Assembly (NCBI GenBank): GCA_018693315.1 | Contig: JABHLR010000008.1 | Span: 1-42,471 of the forward strand | DNA: 42,471 nucleotides | Origin: an archaeon | GTDB taxonomy: Archaea > Nanobdellota > Nanobdellia > Pacearchaeales > GW2011-AR1 | Direction of reading: 5' to 3' | Part shown: one piece after another, positions 31,396-39,370 of the stretch | Layout: every line of letters begins with the position of its first letter | Position numbering within the stretch: position 1 is the first letter of the stretch | The notes under the pieces: model-generated | The model's input: the letters and a program-made list of their open reading frames with translations, nothing else | Databases searched by the model: none | What the model was told of the DNA's origin: nothing | Program-made: the position numbers and the translations under genes

Positions 31396-32040
31396 TTAAA
31401 AAGGTCTTAATGGGAGTTTTGCTAATTCTTCATCAGTCATACTATCATTGATTGGGACTCCGTCAAAGTCTTCTCTCTCCAAGCCCCATACTTTCTGCCC
31501 ATCCAATAGCCATCCTCCGATTGTTGTGATCCTAATGTCGCAAAGATGGTTTTCTCCTCCAATAATCTCATATAGAATTTTTCCTTCGCTTTCTCCATCC
31601 CCTCTAAGCATAAATGATTTTTCACATCCTGCAACAATCTTTCTTCCCATGCAGATCAATACTTCATCATCTGCAAAAGAAATTCTCCCCATATCTCCGC
31701 TTACTTCTAATGTGCTAATTCCACAATAGAACACTTCTTCGAGAGAATCTTTTACTATGTTTTCTTTTACTTCAATAATTTCTTGGGATGCGTATCCTAC
31801 TATATTTAATTCTGATTCTATTGTTTCTAAAACTTCATTGCTGCTGCTTTCTTTTCTATCTCCTGAAAAAATTACAAAAATTGCTCCTATAATTATAATG
31901 AGAGTAATTATAGAGATTATTACGATTAGCCATTTATGGGAAGTTTTTGTGGGTTCTTGTATAATTGGCTGTGGAGATTGAGTTGGTTGTCTTGGAGATG
32001 AGTTATTCTGATTGGGTGTTTGTTGCGCTTCTTCTTCCAT
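31396..32040 (-). CDS. Single-pass membrane-anchored protein, function unknown
   Basis: A 214-residue protein: a Pro/Gln/Ser-rich N-terminal tail, one membrane helix (about 37-59, WLIVIISIITLIIIIGAIFVIF) and an outside domain of about 150 residues with four Cys (FYCGIS, ICMGRK, AGCEKS, HLCDIR) that could form disulfides. Its codon use (ACA, CCA, AGA) is A-rich and unlike the T/G-rich neighbours, so it may be recently acquired or fast-evolving. No family recognised. Confidence 0.8.
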   Translation of the reverse strand: MEEEAQQTPNQNNSSPRQPTQSPQPIIQEPTKTSHKWLIVIISIITLIIIIGAIFVIFSGDRKESSSNEVLETIESELNIVGYASQEIIEVKENIVKDSLEEVFYCGISTLEVSGDMGRISFADDEVLICMGRKIVAGCEKSFMLRGDGESEGKILYEIIGGENHLCDIRITTIGGWLLDGQKVWGLEREDFDGVPINDSMTDEELAKLPLRPF

Positions 32041-32061
32041 AGTTGTGTTAGTGACTTAACC

Positions 32062-32069
32062 TTTATAAT
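32062..32069 (-). promoter_or_regulatory. TATA element for the membrane-anchored protein
   Basis: Minus-strand ATTATAAA lies 29 nt before the ATG at 32040. Confidence 0.55.
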
Positions 32070-32084
32070 GTTTTTTACTCACTC

Positions 32085-34421
32085 TTACCCAGCATAACTA
32101 GCTGATGTATCTGCCAGAGCGGCCTTTGCCGATTTGAGGTATTTTGATTCGACCTGTTTGTATCTTTGCTGATCGTGTTTTGAAACTGAAGGTTGAACTT
32201 TGTCCATTGCTTGTTCGAAGTGCTTCTTTGTTATTTTCTTTGTATCTATGTTTTCTCGGAGGGCAAGCATTGCGGCTTCTCGGGCTAGGGATTCGATGTC
32301 TGCTCCGGTGTAGCCTTCTAGTTCTTCAGATAATTTCTTTAGGTCTACTGATTTATCAAGGACTTTGTTTTCTCTCATTTTCTTTGTGTGGATATTTAAG
32401 ATTTGTAATCTTCCTTCTTTTTCTGGGACTGGGACGTATACTATTCGGTCGAATCGGCCTGGTCGCATTAGGGCTGGGTCGAGGATGTCTGGCCGGTTTG
32501 TTGCTCCGATTACGATTACGTTTGTTAGATCTTCTATACCGTCCATTTCTGCTAGTAGTTGGTTTAGTACGTTTTCTGTAACTTTTGATCCGCCGCCCAT
32601 TCCTCCAGCTCCTCGCTTTCCTGCTAGAGAATCTATTTCGTCGAAGAATACTACGCAGGGGGAAACTTGTCTTGCTCTCTCGAATATTTTTCTTACACCC
32701 TCTTCGGATTTACCTACCCACATGGAAAGTAGGGAAGGTCCTTTAATTTGGATGAAGTTTGCTTCGGATTCGTTTGCCACTGCTTTTGCCAATAGTGTTT
32801 TACCTGTGCCTGGGGGTCCGTATAATAGAACTCCTTTTGGTGGAGTGATTCCCATTCGTGTGAATGAGTCAGGGAATTTTAGTGGCCATTCGACTGCTTC
32901 TTTTAGGTCTCTCTTTACGGCTTCAACGCCGCCGATATCGTCCCACTTTGTGTTTGGGGTTTCGACCAGAACTTCTCTCATTGCTGAAGGTCGTACAACT
33001 TTCAGGGCTTCTTCGAAATCGTTTTGCGAAACTCTTAATTGGTTTAGAACTTCTTGTGGGATTTCTTGATCTTCTTCGAGATTTAATTTGTGAAGGTTTT
33101 TTCTTAGGACAATCATTGCGGCTTCTTTGCCTAGAGAGTTTATGTCTGCTCCGACGAATCCGTGCGTCTTTCTTGCTAGCTCTTCTAGTTTCACAGATTT
33201 TGTTAGGGGCATATTCCGCGTGTGGATTTTTAGGATTTGTAATCTTCCTGTTTTGTCTGGGACTGAAATTTCTACTTCTCTGTCGAATCTTCCTGGTCGC
33301 CTTAATGCTGGGTCGATTGAATTTGGTCGGTTTGTTGCTCCGATTACTACGACTTTTCCTCGTGCTTGCAATCCGTCCATCATTGTTAGTAATTGTGACA
33401 CCACTCTTCGTTCTACTTCGCCGCCTGCATCTTCTCGCTTTGGTGCTAAGGAATCTATTTCGTCGATGAAAATAATTGAAGGTGCGTTTTTTTCTGCTTC
33501 ATCAAAGATTTCTCGGATTTTCTTTTCTGATTCTCCATAGAACTTGGACATGATTTCTGGACCGTTCAATAATATGAAGTGTGCTTCGGATTCGTTTGCT
33601 ACCGCTTTTGCTAACAGAGTTTTACCTGTGCCTGGTGGTCCGTGGAGAAGAACTCCTTTTGGTGGTTCGATTCCTAGTCGTGAGAAAATTTCTGGTCGCT
33701 TTAGTGGGAGCTCTACCATCTCTCTTACTTTTTTTACTTCTTCAGTTAAGCCGCCGATGTCTTCGTATGTTATTGATGGGATTGATTCTTCTGAGATGTC
33801 GACTGCTTTTGGGGACAGTGTGATTTGTGTGTTTTCTGTTATGATTACTGGTTGGTTTGGTGCTGTTGAAACTATTGCAAATCTGATTTGTGTTAGGCCG
33901 CCTGGCATTCCTCCGCCGAATCCCATTTGGTTGAAAATTTCGTTCATGTCGCCGCCGAATAAATCTCCGAAGCCGTCGCCCATTACATCCTTTCTTCGCT
34001 GAGTTCCGCCCATTACTACGATGTCACCTTTTGTTACTGGCTTTCCTAGAAGTCCTCGTTTGAAATTATCTGGGTCACCTTGGACCACGATTCCTTTTTG
34101 TGCTGGCGCGATTGTGATTTTTTTTGCTTCTTTTATTTTTCCTTTTTTTATTTCGACATGCTCGCCGATTCCTGTCTTAGAGTTTTTTCTTATGATACCG
34201 TCCATTCGGATTATTTCTTCGCCTCGGTCTGCTGGGTATGCGTGGTCCACAACTGAATATGTTTCTCGGTCGCCTTTGATAGAAATTATGTCTCCTCTTT
34301 CTAGCTCTAGTTTTCGCATTAGTTCTGGGTCGATTCTAACTATTCCTTTGTATGCGTCGTCTTGTAGTGCTTCGACTACTCTTAGCTTTGTTATTTTTTT
34401 GTCTGTTTTTTCTTTTACCAT
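32085..34421 (-). CDS. cdc48: CDC48/VCP-like AAA+ ATPase
   Basis: A 778-residue protein-unfolding ATPase that probably feeds a proteasome-like or other protease. The N domain (double-psi barrel, about 8-90) is followed by a Gly/Met-rich linker ([20 protein letters not shown]) that is longer than in standard archaeal VAT. Two AAA modules follow, each with Walker A GPPGTGKT and Walker B (FIDEIDSLA and FFDEIDSLA) plus arginine fingers in RPGRFDR. The start at 34421 (MVKEKTDKK) overlaps the end of the upstream AbrB-like gene by 7 nt; the two form an operon. Confidence 0.96.
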   Translation of the reverse strand: MVKEKTDKKITKLRVVEALQDDAYKGIVRIDPELMRKLELERGDIISIKGDRETYSVVDHAYPADRGEEIIRMDGIIRKNSKTGIGEHVEIKKGKIKEAKKITIAPAQKGIVVQGDPDNFKRGLLGKPVTKGDIVVMGGTQRRKDVMGDGFGDLFGGDMNEIFNQMGFGGGMPGGLTQIRFAIVSTAPNQPVIITENTQITLSPKAVDISEESIPSITYEDIGGLTEEVKKVREMVELPLKRPEIFSRLGIEPPKGVLLHGPPGTGKTLLAKAVANESEAHFILLNGPEIMSKFYGESEKKIREIFDEAEKNAPSIIFIDEIDSLAPKREDAGGEVERRVVSQLLTMMDGLQARGKVVVIGATNRPNSIDPALRRPGRFDREVEISVPDKTGRLQILKIHTRNMPLTKSVKLEELARKTHGFVGADINSLGKEAAMIVLRKNLHKLNLEEDQEIPQEVLNQLRVSQNDFEEALKVVRPSAMREVLVETPNTKWDDIGGVEAVKRDLKEAVEWPLKFPDSFTRMGITPPKGVLLYGPPGTGKTLLAKAVANESEANFIQIKGPSLLSMWVGKSEEGVRKIFERARQVSPCVVFFDEIDSLAGKRGAGGMGGGSKVTENVLNQLLAEMDGIEDLTNVIVIGATNRPDILDPALMRPGRFDRIVYVPVPEKEGRLQILNIHTKKMRENKVLDKSVDLKKLSEELEGYTGADIESLAREAAMLALRENIDTKKITKKHFEQAMDKVQPSVSKHDQQRYKQVESKYLKSAKAALADTSASYAG

Positions 34422-34753
34422 TTGAAATTTAGTGAGAGACGTCCGAAGTCTTCCATACACATGTTGACCATGTCGTTCATTTGTTTTTCCTGTTCGTTCA
34501 TGAAGTCGATGATTTCACGAGGAATTGAAACTGCGTATGAGTTTCCGACGTATCTTAATTTAACTTTGAAGTTTTTTTTCTTGAGGTTTTGAAAGTCAGA
34601 GTATTCTTTTAAATCTTCTGGATGTACAATTTGGTTTCTGCATGTTTCGCATTTGACTGTTCTTAGGTGGAATCCATTCTTTTCTACCGTCGCTGGTTGC
34701 ATTTTTTTGTTACAGTGCTTGCAAAGGATTGTGTTGTCAAATATGTCTGTCAT
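34415..34753 (-). CDS. Zinc-ribbon plus AbrB/MazE-like small protein
   Basis: A 112-residue protein with an N-terminal zinc ribbon (Cys pairs in CKHC and CETC) and a segment KLRYVGNSYAVSIPREIIDFMN that looks like an AbrB/SpoVT swapped-hairpin DNA-binding motif. It is the first gene of the cdc48 operon and overlaps it, so it may regulate the operon or act with CDC48. The remaining C-terminus is helical and has no motif. Confidence 0.82.
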   Translation of the reverse strand: MTDIFDNTILCKHCNKKMQPATVEKNGFHLRTVKCETCRNQIVHPEDLKEYSDFQNLKKKNFKVKLRYVGNSYAVSIPREIIDFMNEQEKQMNDMVNMCMEDFGRLSLNFKW

Positions 34754-34774
34754 GTGTATACTTGGTGTGTATAC

Positions 34775-34782
34775 TATATAAA
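34775..34782 (-). promoter_or_regulatory. TATA element for the AbrB-like/cdc48 operon
   Basis: Minus-strand TTTATATA lies 29 nt before the ATG at 34753. Confidence 0.6.
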
Positions 34783-34789
34783 GATTATG

Positions 34790-34797
34790 TTTTTAAA
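34790..34797 (+). promoter_or_regulatory. TATA element for signal peptidase
   Basis: TTTTTAAA lies 29 nt before the ATG at 34819, back to back with the cdc48 operon promoter. Confidence 0.5.
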
Positions 34798-34818
34798 GTT
34801 GAATTGGTTGTATGAAAT

Positions 34819-35388
34819 ATGAAAAAGGGGTTGAAAAGATTTTGGAATTTTTTGCAGGAGGACAGTTGGGCTTCGCTTGCTGTTGTTTTGATTTTGGCTT
34901 TTATTATAATTAAGTTTGTTTTCTTTCCGGGATTGGCGTTGGTAACTGGGACGAGTTTGCCGCTAGTGATTGTTGAGTCGTGTTCGATGTATCATTATGA
35001 GGATGGGTTTGAGCAAACTTTTGAGAGTTCTGTTTATGGTGATTTTGGGATTTCGTTAGAAGATACTAAGAATTGGGTTTTTCAAAATGGATTTGCTAAA
35101 GGTGATGTGATTTTTGTTGTTGGTGTTGATGAGCCTGAGGTTGGGGATGTGATTATTTTTAATGCTGGCGCGCAGTACCCGCTGATTCATCGTGTCGTCG
35201 AAGATGGTGATAAATTTTCTACGAAGGGTGATAATTATAAGACTAATTCCAGGCAGTTGAATTCTGAGAAGAATATTTCTAAGGATCATATTATAGGGAA
35301 AGCTTTGTTTAAGGTGCCGTTTGTTGGGTGGGCGAAGTTGATTTTCTATGAGGGTAGCAGGCCTTCTGGCAATCGCGGGCTTTGTTAG
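34819..35388 (+). CDS. Archaeal/eukaryal-type signal peptidase I
   Basis: A 189-residue S26 protease that removes signal peptides at the outer face of the membrane. After one N-terminal helix (about 18-40) comes the catalytic Ser56 in SCSMYH, then the catalytic His in YPLIHRVV (His replaces the bacterial Lys, as in Sec11), and the conserved acidic motif TKGDNY. A stretch of about 40 residues between Ser and the core is longer than usual. It would process the signal-peptide proteins encoded in this same window. Confidence 0.92.
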   Translation: MKKGLKRFWNFLQEDSWASLAVVLILAFIIIKFVFFPGLALVTGTSLPLVIVESCSMYHYEDGFEQTFESSVYGDFGISLEDTKNWVFQNGFAKGDVIFVVGVDEPEVGDVIIFNAGAQYPLIHRVVEDGDKFSTKGDNYKTNSRQLNSEKNISKDHIIGKALFKVPFVGWAKLIFYEGSRPSGNRGLC

Positions 35389-35399
35389 TTTTAGATAAT

Positions 35400-35407
35400 T
35401 TTATATA
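35400..35407 (+). promoter_or_regulatory. TATA element for tfs
   Basis: TTTATATA lies 29 nt before the ATG at 35429. Confidence 0.65.
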
Positions 35408-35428
35408 TTTGAGTATATTCTATTTTCG

Positions 35429-35737
35429 ATGGAATTTTGTCCAAAATGTGGTGCGTTATTGATGATGAAGAAGACTCGGGCTGGTTGTCCTAGATGTAAT
35501 TATACTGCAAAGGGGAAGGTCAACATGGAAATGAAGGAAGAGGTTGATGCGGCTGTGCCTGTTGTGGTTGTTAACGAGAAGGAAGGAAATGTGAATCCGA
35601 TTACTGATTGGGATTGTCATAAGTGTAAGTCGAAGAGGGCGTATTTCTGGATTCGGCAGATGAGGGCTGGTGATGAGGCTGAGTCGAAATTTTATCAGTG
35701 TGTGAAGTGCAAGCATACAGTTAGGGTTGATAATTAA
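35429..35737 (+). CDS. tfs: Transcription factor S (TFS, RNA polymerase cleavage factor)
   Basis: A 102-residue protein with two zinc ribbons: CPKCG and CPRC near the N-terminus and CHKC with CVKC near the C-terminus. The second ribbon carries the acidic hairpin RQMRAGDEAESKFYQC, whose Asp-Glu pair enters the polymerase active site to cut backtracked RNA. Length and layout match archaeal TFS. It converges on the gene at 35738 with no gap. Confidence 0.94.
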   Translation: MEFCPKCGALLMMKKTRAGCPRCNYTAKGKVNMEMKEEVDAAVPVVVVNEKEGNVNPITDWDCHKCKSKRAYFWIRQMRAGDEAESKFYQCVKCKHTVRVDN

Positions 35738-36136
35738 TTAGCCTGTTACTTCAAAAACTGTATATTTTCCACCCAAGAAGTTTGCGTATTCTTTTGCGTA
35801 TTTTAGCCTTGTAAAATAAAGTGGCTTCCCTCTTCTTATTGGCCTCATTTTGCTCCTTGCTTCGTCTGGTTTTAAAATTTCTAGAGGGGATCGGTCTTCA
35901 TCTTCATCTTCGCCCTTGTTCTCTCTGGGTTTTGATGGTGTGGATACTGGGGCGACTGTGTAAATATTTGGGACCCATTTCTGTGGACGATGTGGGCTTT
36001 CGGTCAGAAACCATCTTCTTACCAATGATTCTATCATCCTTCCCCTTTCCATCCTGGGGACATTCCCCGTAGTAAGTCTCCATCGTATTTCCTTTGTATT
36101 TAAACCGAATGCGAATTCCCATTCTTTTGGACTCAT
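35738..36136 (-). CDS. Protein of unknown function
   Basis: A 132-residue basic protein. The first part is helical (PKEWEFAFGLNTKEIRWRL), the middle is a disordered acidic stretch (GEDEDEDR), and the end (YFTRLKYAKEYANFLGGKYTVFEVTG) is a short alpha/beta unit. The start at 36136 fits a TATA box at 36158-36165; the longer frame would begin inside tRNA-Lys. Its codon use is richer in C and A than neighbours, as in the gene at 31396. Confidence 0.7.
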   Translation of the reverse strand: MSPKEWEFAFGLNTKEIRWRLTTGNVPRMERGRMIESLVRRWFLTESPHRPQKWVPNIYTVAPVSTPSKPRENKGEDEDEDRSPLEILKPDEARSKMRPIRRGKPLYFTRLKYAKEYANFLGGKYTVFEVTG

Positions 36137-36157
36137 CTCTTTTGATCTTGCCACGTT

Positions 36158-36165
36158 TAAATATA
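36158..36165 (-). promoter_or_regulatory. TATA element for the gene at 35738-36136
   Basis: Minus-strand TATATTTA lies 29 nt before the ATG at 36136. Confidence 0.45.
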
Positions 36166-36205
36166 GGATCTGAACTTTAAAAAGAATTATGTGGTTGAGT
36201 GAATA

Positions 36206-36280
36206 TGGCCTGGAGGGGATTTGAACCCCCGACACCTAGATTAAGAGTCTAGTGCTCTAACCAGACTGAGCTACCAAGCC
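36206..36280 (-). tRNA. tRNA-Lys (anticodon CTT)
   Basis: All arms fold on the minus strand: acceptor GGCTTGG with CCAGGCC (one G-T pair), D arm with AGCTCAG, anticodon stem CTAGA/TCTAG with loop CTCTTAA (anticodon CTT, decoding AAG), and T arm GGGGG-TTCAAAT-CCCCT. Discriminator base is A at 36206. CCA is not encoded and there is no intron. A TATA-like element lies about 30 bp upstream. Confidence 0.97.
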
Positions 36281-36302
36281 ATAATGTTTATCAGAAAATT
36301 TG

Positions 36303-36310
36303 ATTTAAAA
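36303..36310 (-). promoter_or_regulatory. TATA element for tRNA-Lys
   Basis: Minus-strand TTTTAAAT lies 30 nt before the tRNA 5' end. Confidence 0.45.
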
Positions 36311-36318
36311 AACTATTG

Positions 36319-36585
36319 TTAAGCGACTAACTTTCGAATTGCTGCGATATGTTCTGCGACGTCAGTTCCTTTTTTTGTAAGTTTGATTATTTTGATTCGA
36401 CCTTTTTTCTCGAAGCTAACTAGTCCGATTTCTTCGAGGGTTTGTAGGATTTTTACGGCGTGGGAATATGTACAATCGACTTCTTTTGCTAGTTGGGATC
36501 CGTATTTTGCTCGTGATACTTTTTTTAGCGCTATCAGCATCATGGCTGGCTTTCTTCTGAAAAATAAATCGAAACTGTCTCCCAT
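36319..36585 (-). CDS. Winged-helix (MarR-like) transcription regulator
   Basis: An 88-residue protein with one winged helix-turn-helix: helices KPAMMLIALKKV, YGSQLAKEVDCTYSHAVKILQTLEEIG, and the wing LVSFEKKGRIKIIKLTKKG. No ligand domain is present. Two palindromes lie just upstream of its start, over the promoter, so it probably represses itself. No other target is evident nearby. Confidence 0.88.
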   Translation of the reverse strand: MGDSFDLFFRRKPAMMLIALKKVSRAKYGSQLAKEVDCTYSHAVKILQTLEEIGLVSFEKKGRIKIIKLTKKGTDVAEHIAAIRKLVA

Positions 36586-36597
36586 TGTATTGTTTGA

Positions 36598-36628
36598 TTA
36601 GAACTATATGTTCTAATGTATATATTAG
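36598..36628. promoter_or_regulatory. Two overlapping palindromic operators upstream of the winged-helix gene
   Basis: TTAGAAC-TATAT-GTTCTAA (36598-36616) is a perfect inverted repeat with 7-bp arms, and CTAAT-GTATAT-ATTAG (36613-36628) is a second with 5-bp arms. Together they cover the probable start site and the TATATA element of the divergent-facing minus-strand promoter. Confidence 0.6.
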
Positions 36629-36744
36629 AGTTATATTTCGCTTTTAAGTTTTTCTCTGAAATTTCGTCCATGGGTAGTAGATACAGAATTGTGGATTAGT
36701 GACAGAGAATTTGGGAGTGGTGACTGGTGGATTGATTAGGTAAA

Positions 36745-36752
36745 TTTAAATA
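36745..36752 (+). promoter_or_regulatory. TATA element for serS
   Basis: TTTAAATA lies 29 nt before the ATG at 36774. Confidence 0.55.
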
Positions 36753-36773
36753 ACAATTTGTGCTCTTTAGATT

Positions 36774-38054
36774 ATGATAGACATTCGATTGATTCGGGAG
36801 AGTCCGGACTTGGTGAAAGAGAATATTAAAAAGAAATTTCAGGATGTTAAGATAGAATTGGTTGACAAGGTCGTCGAGCTTGATGCTAAGTGGCGGAAGG
36901 AGAAAAAGAAGGTTGATGACTTGAGGCATGAACGAAATAAGATTTCTGAGGAGATTAATAAGATGATGAAGGCTGGGAAGAAAGCGGAGGTTAAGAAATC
37001 GATTGTGAAGGCGAAGGAGATTCCGGGGAAGATTGCGAAGATTGAGGTTAAGGCTGGGAAGATGTTTGGCGAGATTCGTGAGATTATGATGACGATTCCA
37101 AATATGATTCATGTGTCGGTGCCTTTGGGTAAGAGCGATAAGGAAAATGTTGAGGTTAAGAAATTTGGGAAGATTCCGAAGTTTGGTTTTGAGGTAAAGG
37201 GGCATGCTGAGCTTGGAGAGAGTTTGGGTGTTTTGGATTTTGATACTTCGGCTGATGTTTCGGGGAAGGGATTTTATTTTATGAAGGGTGATTTGGCTTT
37301 GTTAAATATGGCTCTGATTAATTATGCGCGGGATTTTATGGTTGGGAAGGATTTTCTTTATGTTGAGCCGCCGTTAATGATTCGTCGCGAGGTTCTTGAT
37401 GCTGTTTATTCGACTGCTGAGATTGAGGCTATGGGCTATAAGATTGAGGGCGAGGATTTGTATATGATTGCGACTTCGGAGCATCCGTTGATTGCGCAGT
37501 TTATTGGGAAGACTTTGAATGGGAATAAGTTGCCGGTGAAGCAGACTGGGTATTCGATGTGTTTTAGGAAAGAGATTGGGAGCCATGGGGTTGACGAGAA
37601 GGGGATTTATCGGACGCACCAGTTTAATAAGCAGGAGATGATTGTGGTTTGTAATCCTGAGGATTCGTATAAGTGGTACGATGAGATGTTGAAGTATTCT
37701 GTTGAGTTGTTTAAGTCGTTGGAGATTCCGTTTAGGATTTTGGAATGTTGCTCTGGAGATTTGGCGGATTTGAAAGCTAAGAGTTGTGATTTGGAGTGTT
37801 GGAGTCCTAGGAGGAATGAGTATTTTGAGGTTACTAGTTTGACGAATATGGAAGAGGCGCAGGCTCGTAGGCTGAATATTAAGATTGAGAAAGGTGGGAA
37901 GAGGTACTTTGCGCATACTTTGAATAATACTGTGATTGCTACTTCTAGGGCGTTGGTTGCGATCATGGAGAATAATCAGTTGAAGGATGGGTCGATTAAG
38001 GTGCCTAAGGTTTTGGTTCCGTATATGGGTGGGAAGAAATTTATTGGGAAGTGA
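36774..38054 (+). CDS. serS: Seryl-tRNA synthetase
   Basis: A 426-residue class II synthetase. The N-terminal coiled-coil arm that grips the long variable arm of tRNA-Ser spans about 30-100. The catalytic core has MIATSEHPL (Thr-x-Glu that binds serine), motif 2 CFRKEIGSHG...RTHQFNKQE, and motif 3 NTVIATSRALVAIMENNQ. It is the common type shared by bacteria and most archaea, not the rare methanogen type. It forms an operon with nth. Confidence 0.97.
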   Translation: MIDIRLIRESPDLVKENIKKKFQDVKIELVDKVVELDAKWRKEKKKVDDLRHERNKISEEINKMMKAGKKAEVKKSIVKAKEIPGKIAKIEVKAGKMFGEIREIMMTIPNMIHVSVPLGKSDKENVEVKKFGKIPKFGFEVKGHAELGESLGVLDFDTSADVSGKGFYFMKGDLALLNMALINYARDFMVGKDFLYVEPPLMIRREVLDAVYSTAEIEAMGYKIEGEDLYMIATSEHPLIAQFIGKTLNGNKLPVKQTGYSMCFRKEIGSHGVDEKGIYRTHQFNKQEMIVVCNPEDSYKWYDEMLKYSVELFKSLEIPFRILECCSGDLADLKAKSCDLECWSPRRNEYFEVTSLTNMEEAQARRLNIKIEKGGKRYFAHTLNNTVIATSRALVAIMENNQLKDGSIKVPKVLVPYMGGKKFIGK

Positions 38055-38059
38055 TAATT

Positions 38060-38659
38060 ATGAATTCTAAATTAGCTGTGAAGCAATTGAAGGCGTTAGG
38101 GAAGTTTACCAAAGATAAGGAGATTCGGTTAGCGGCGGAGTGGGATGATCCGTGGCAGGTTTTGATTGCTACGATTTTGTCGGCGCAGAGTCGGGATGTT
38201 AAGACTATTGAGATTTGTGATGTTTTGTTTGGGAAGTATTCTTCTGTTGAGAAATTGGGCAGGGCACGGCTTAGTTCGATTGAGAGTATTATTCGGTCAA
38301 TTAATTATTATAAGACTAAGGCGCGGCATATTAAGGAGAGTGCTAGGATTGTTGCTAAGGATGGGATTGGAAATAGTGTTGAGGAGTTGATGAGGTTGCC
38401 TGGGGTTGGTCGGAAGGTTGCGAATGTTTATCTTGTGCAGGTTCATAATGCTGCGGCGATTGGGGTTGATACTCATGTTGCTCGGATTTCGCAGAAGTTG
38501 GGATGGAGTCAGAATAAAGATCCGCATAAGATTGAGAAGGATTTGATGGAGTTGTTTCCGAAGAGATATTGGAATTCGATTAATTATATTGTTGTTAGGT
38601 TCGGGCAGACTTTTGGGAGGAGTGGTAGGATTGAAGATGAGATATTGAAAGATTTATAA
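38060..38659 (+). CDS. nth: Endonuclease III-like DNA glycosylase without the Fe-S cluster
   Basis: A 199-residue base-excision repair enzyme of the HhH-GPD family. The helix-hairpin-helix LPGVGRKVANVY holds catalytic Lys119, and Asp137 in VDTHVARI is the second catalytic residue, so it should be a bifunctional glycosylase/lyase. The C-terminal Cys-x6-Cys-x2-Cys-x5-Cys loop is absent: the chain ends RFGQTFGRSGRIEDEILKDL and the protein has only one Cys, elsewhere. The start at 38060 follows GTGAT near the serS stop. Confidence 0.94.
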   Translation: MNSKLAVKQLKALGKFTKDKEIRLAAEWDDPWQVLIATILSAQSRDVKTIEICDVLFGKYSSVEKLGRARLSSIESIIRSINYYKTKARHIKESARIVAKDGIGNSVEELMRLPGVGRKVANVYLVQVHNAAAIGVDTHVARISQKLGWSQNKDPHKIEKDLMELFPKRYWNSINYIVVRFGQTFGRSGRIEDEILKDL

Positions 38660-38660
38660 A
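38653..38660 (+). promoter_or_regulatory. TATA element for the secG-nac operon
   Basis: TTTATAAA lies 29 nt before the ATG at 38682, inside the last codons of nth. Confidence 0.65.
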
Positions 38661-38681
38661 GTGAGTGTCTTTCTTTTTATT

Positions 38682-38834
38682 ATGGCTGATGATGGACTTG
38701 GTGCGGGCTTTGGCGGATTGATGCGGTATAACGAAGAGTATAATTCTAAATTTAAATTTGGGCCTGGGGTTGTTGTTGGAATGATAATTGGCGTTATTGT
38801 TTTGGTTGTAGGGCTTAGAATTTTTTATACTTAA
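38682..38834 (+). CDS. secG: Preprotein translocase subunit Sec61-beta (archaeal SecG)
   Basis: A 50-residue tail-anchored subunit of the Sec translocon. The cytoplasmic part GLGAGFGGLMRYNEEYNSK matches the archaeal family block (the conserved GL-RY-E), and a single C-terminal helix follows (VVVGMIIGVIVLVVGL). It is easily missed because of its size. It is the first gene before nac, with one base between them. Confidence 0.93.
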   Translation: MADDGLGAGFGGLMRYNEEYNSKFKFGPGVVVGMIIGVIVLVVGLRIFYT

Positions 38835-38835
38835 A

Positions 38836-39162
38836 ATGTTTCCTGGAATGAATGCTAAGAAGATGCAGGGGATGATGAAGAAGATGGGGATTTCGCAGAC
38901 TCAGTTGAATGTTAATAGGGTTGTTTTTGAGATGGATGATGGGAATATGGTTATTGATGATCCGAGCGTTTTGAAGGTTATGATGCAGGGGCAGGAGACT
39001 TATCAGATTACTGGCGAGGCTGTTGAGGAAGCTGGTGAGAGTTTTAGTGATGAGGATGTTGCTATGGTTGTTGAGAAGAGCGGTAAGAGTGAGGATGAAG
39101 TTCGTGCTGCTTTGGAAGAATCAGATGGTGATATTGCTGAGGCGATTATGGGGTTGCAATGA
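38836..39162 (+). CDS. nac: Nascent polypeptide-associated complex protein (archaeal aNAC)
   Basis: A 108-residue ribosome-associated chaperone subunit. Residues 1-65 form the NAC domain (ISQTQLNVNRVVFEMDDGNMVIDDPSV) and the last 40 form a UBA domain (FSDEDVAMVVEKSGKSEDEVRAALEESDGDIAEAIMGL). The Met-rich start (MFPGMNAKKMQGMMKKMG) is normal for archaeal NAC. Being next to Sec61-beta fits a shared role at the ribosome exit. Confidence 0.96.
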   Translation: MFPGMNAKKMQGMMKKMGISQTQLNVNRVVFEMDDGNMVIDDPSVLKVMMQGQETYQITGEAVEEAGESFSDEDVAMVVEKSGKSEDEVRAALEESDGDIAEAIMGLQ

Positions 39163-39323
39163 AGGACGGACTAGATTCGTATAGAACTAATTTTGAAGAT
39201 GATGGATTAAGTCGTGGTGGTGATATGTATAGATCTGGAGTTGCCTGTGTTCTTTTTGCTGAAGGTGCTAGTACAGAAGCGGTTCATGATATTGCTTCTA
39301 CTGTTTCTGATCCTACGGATTAA
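39159..39323 (+). CDS. Small acidic protein downstream of nac
   Basis: A 54-residue protein whose ATG overlaps the nac stop (ATGA), so it is translated with it. It is acidic, with a helical second half (GVACVLFAEGASTEAVHDIASTV). No family recognised; the length and overlap make it likely but not certain to be real. Confidence 0.6.
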   Translation: MKDGLDSYRTNFEDDGLSRGGDMYRSGVACVLFAEGASTEAVHDIASTVSDPTD

Positions 39324-39341
39324 GCCTTAATCACAATAATT

Positions 39342-39349
39342 AATATAAA
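39342..39349 (+). promoter_or_regulatory. TATA element for the gene at 39371
   Basis: AATATAAA lies 29 nt before the ATG at 39371. Confidence 0.55.
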
Positions 39350-39370
39350 GAGTTCTTGGGTTTTTGTTTG

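Noticed and set aside
36137-36235. N-terminal extension of the 35738 gene (MSGVQIPSRPY...)
   Set aside because: The extension is the translated tRNA-Lys sequence; the promoter at 36158-36165 supports the shorter start at 36136.
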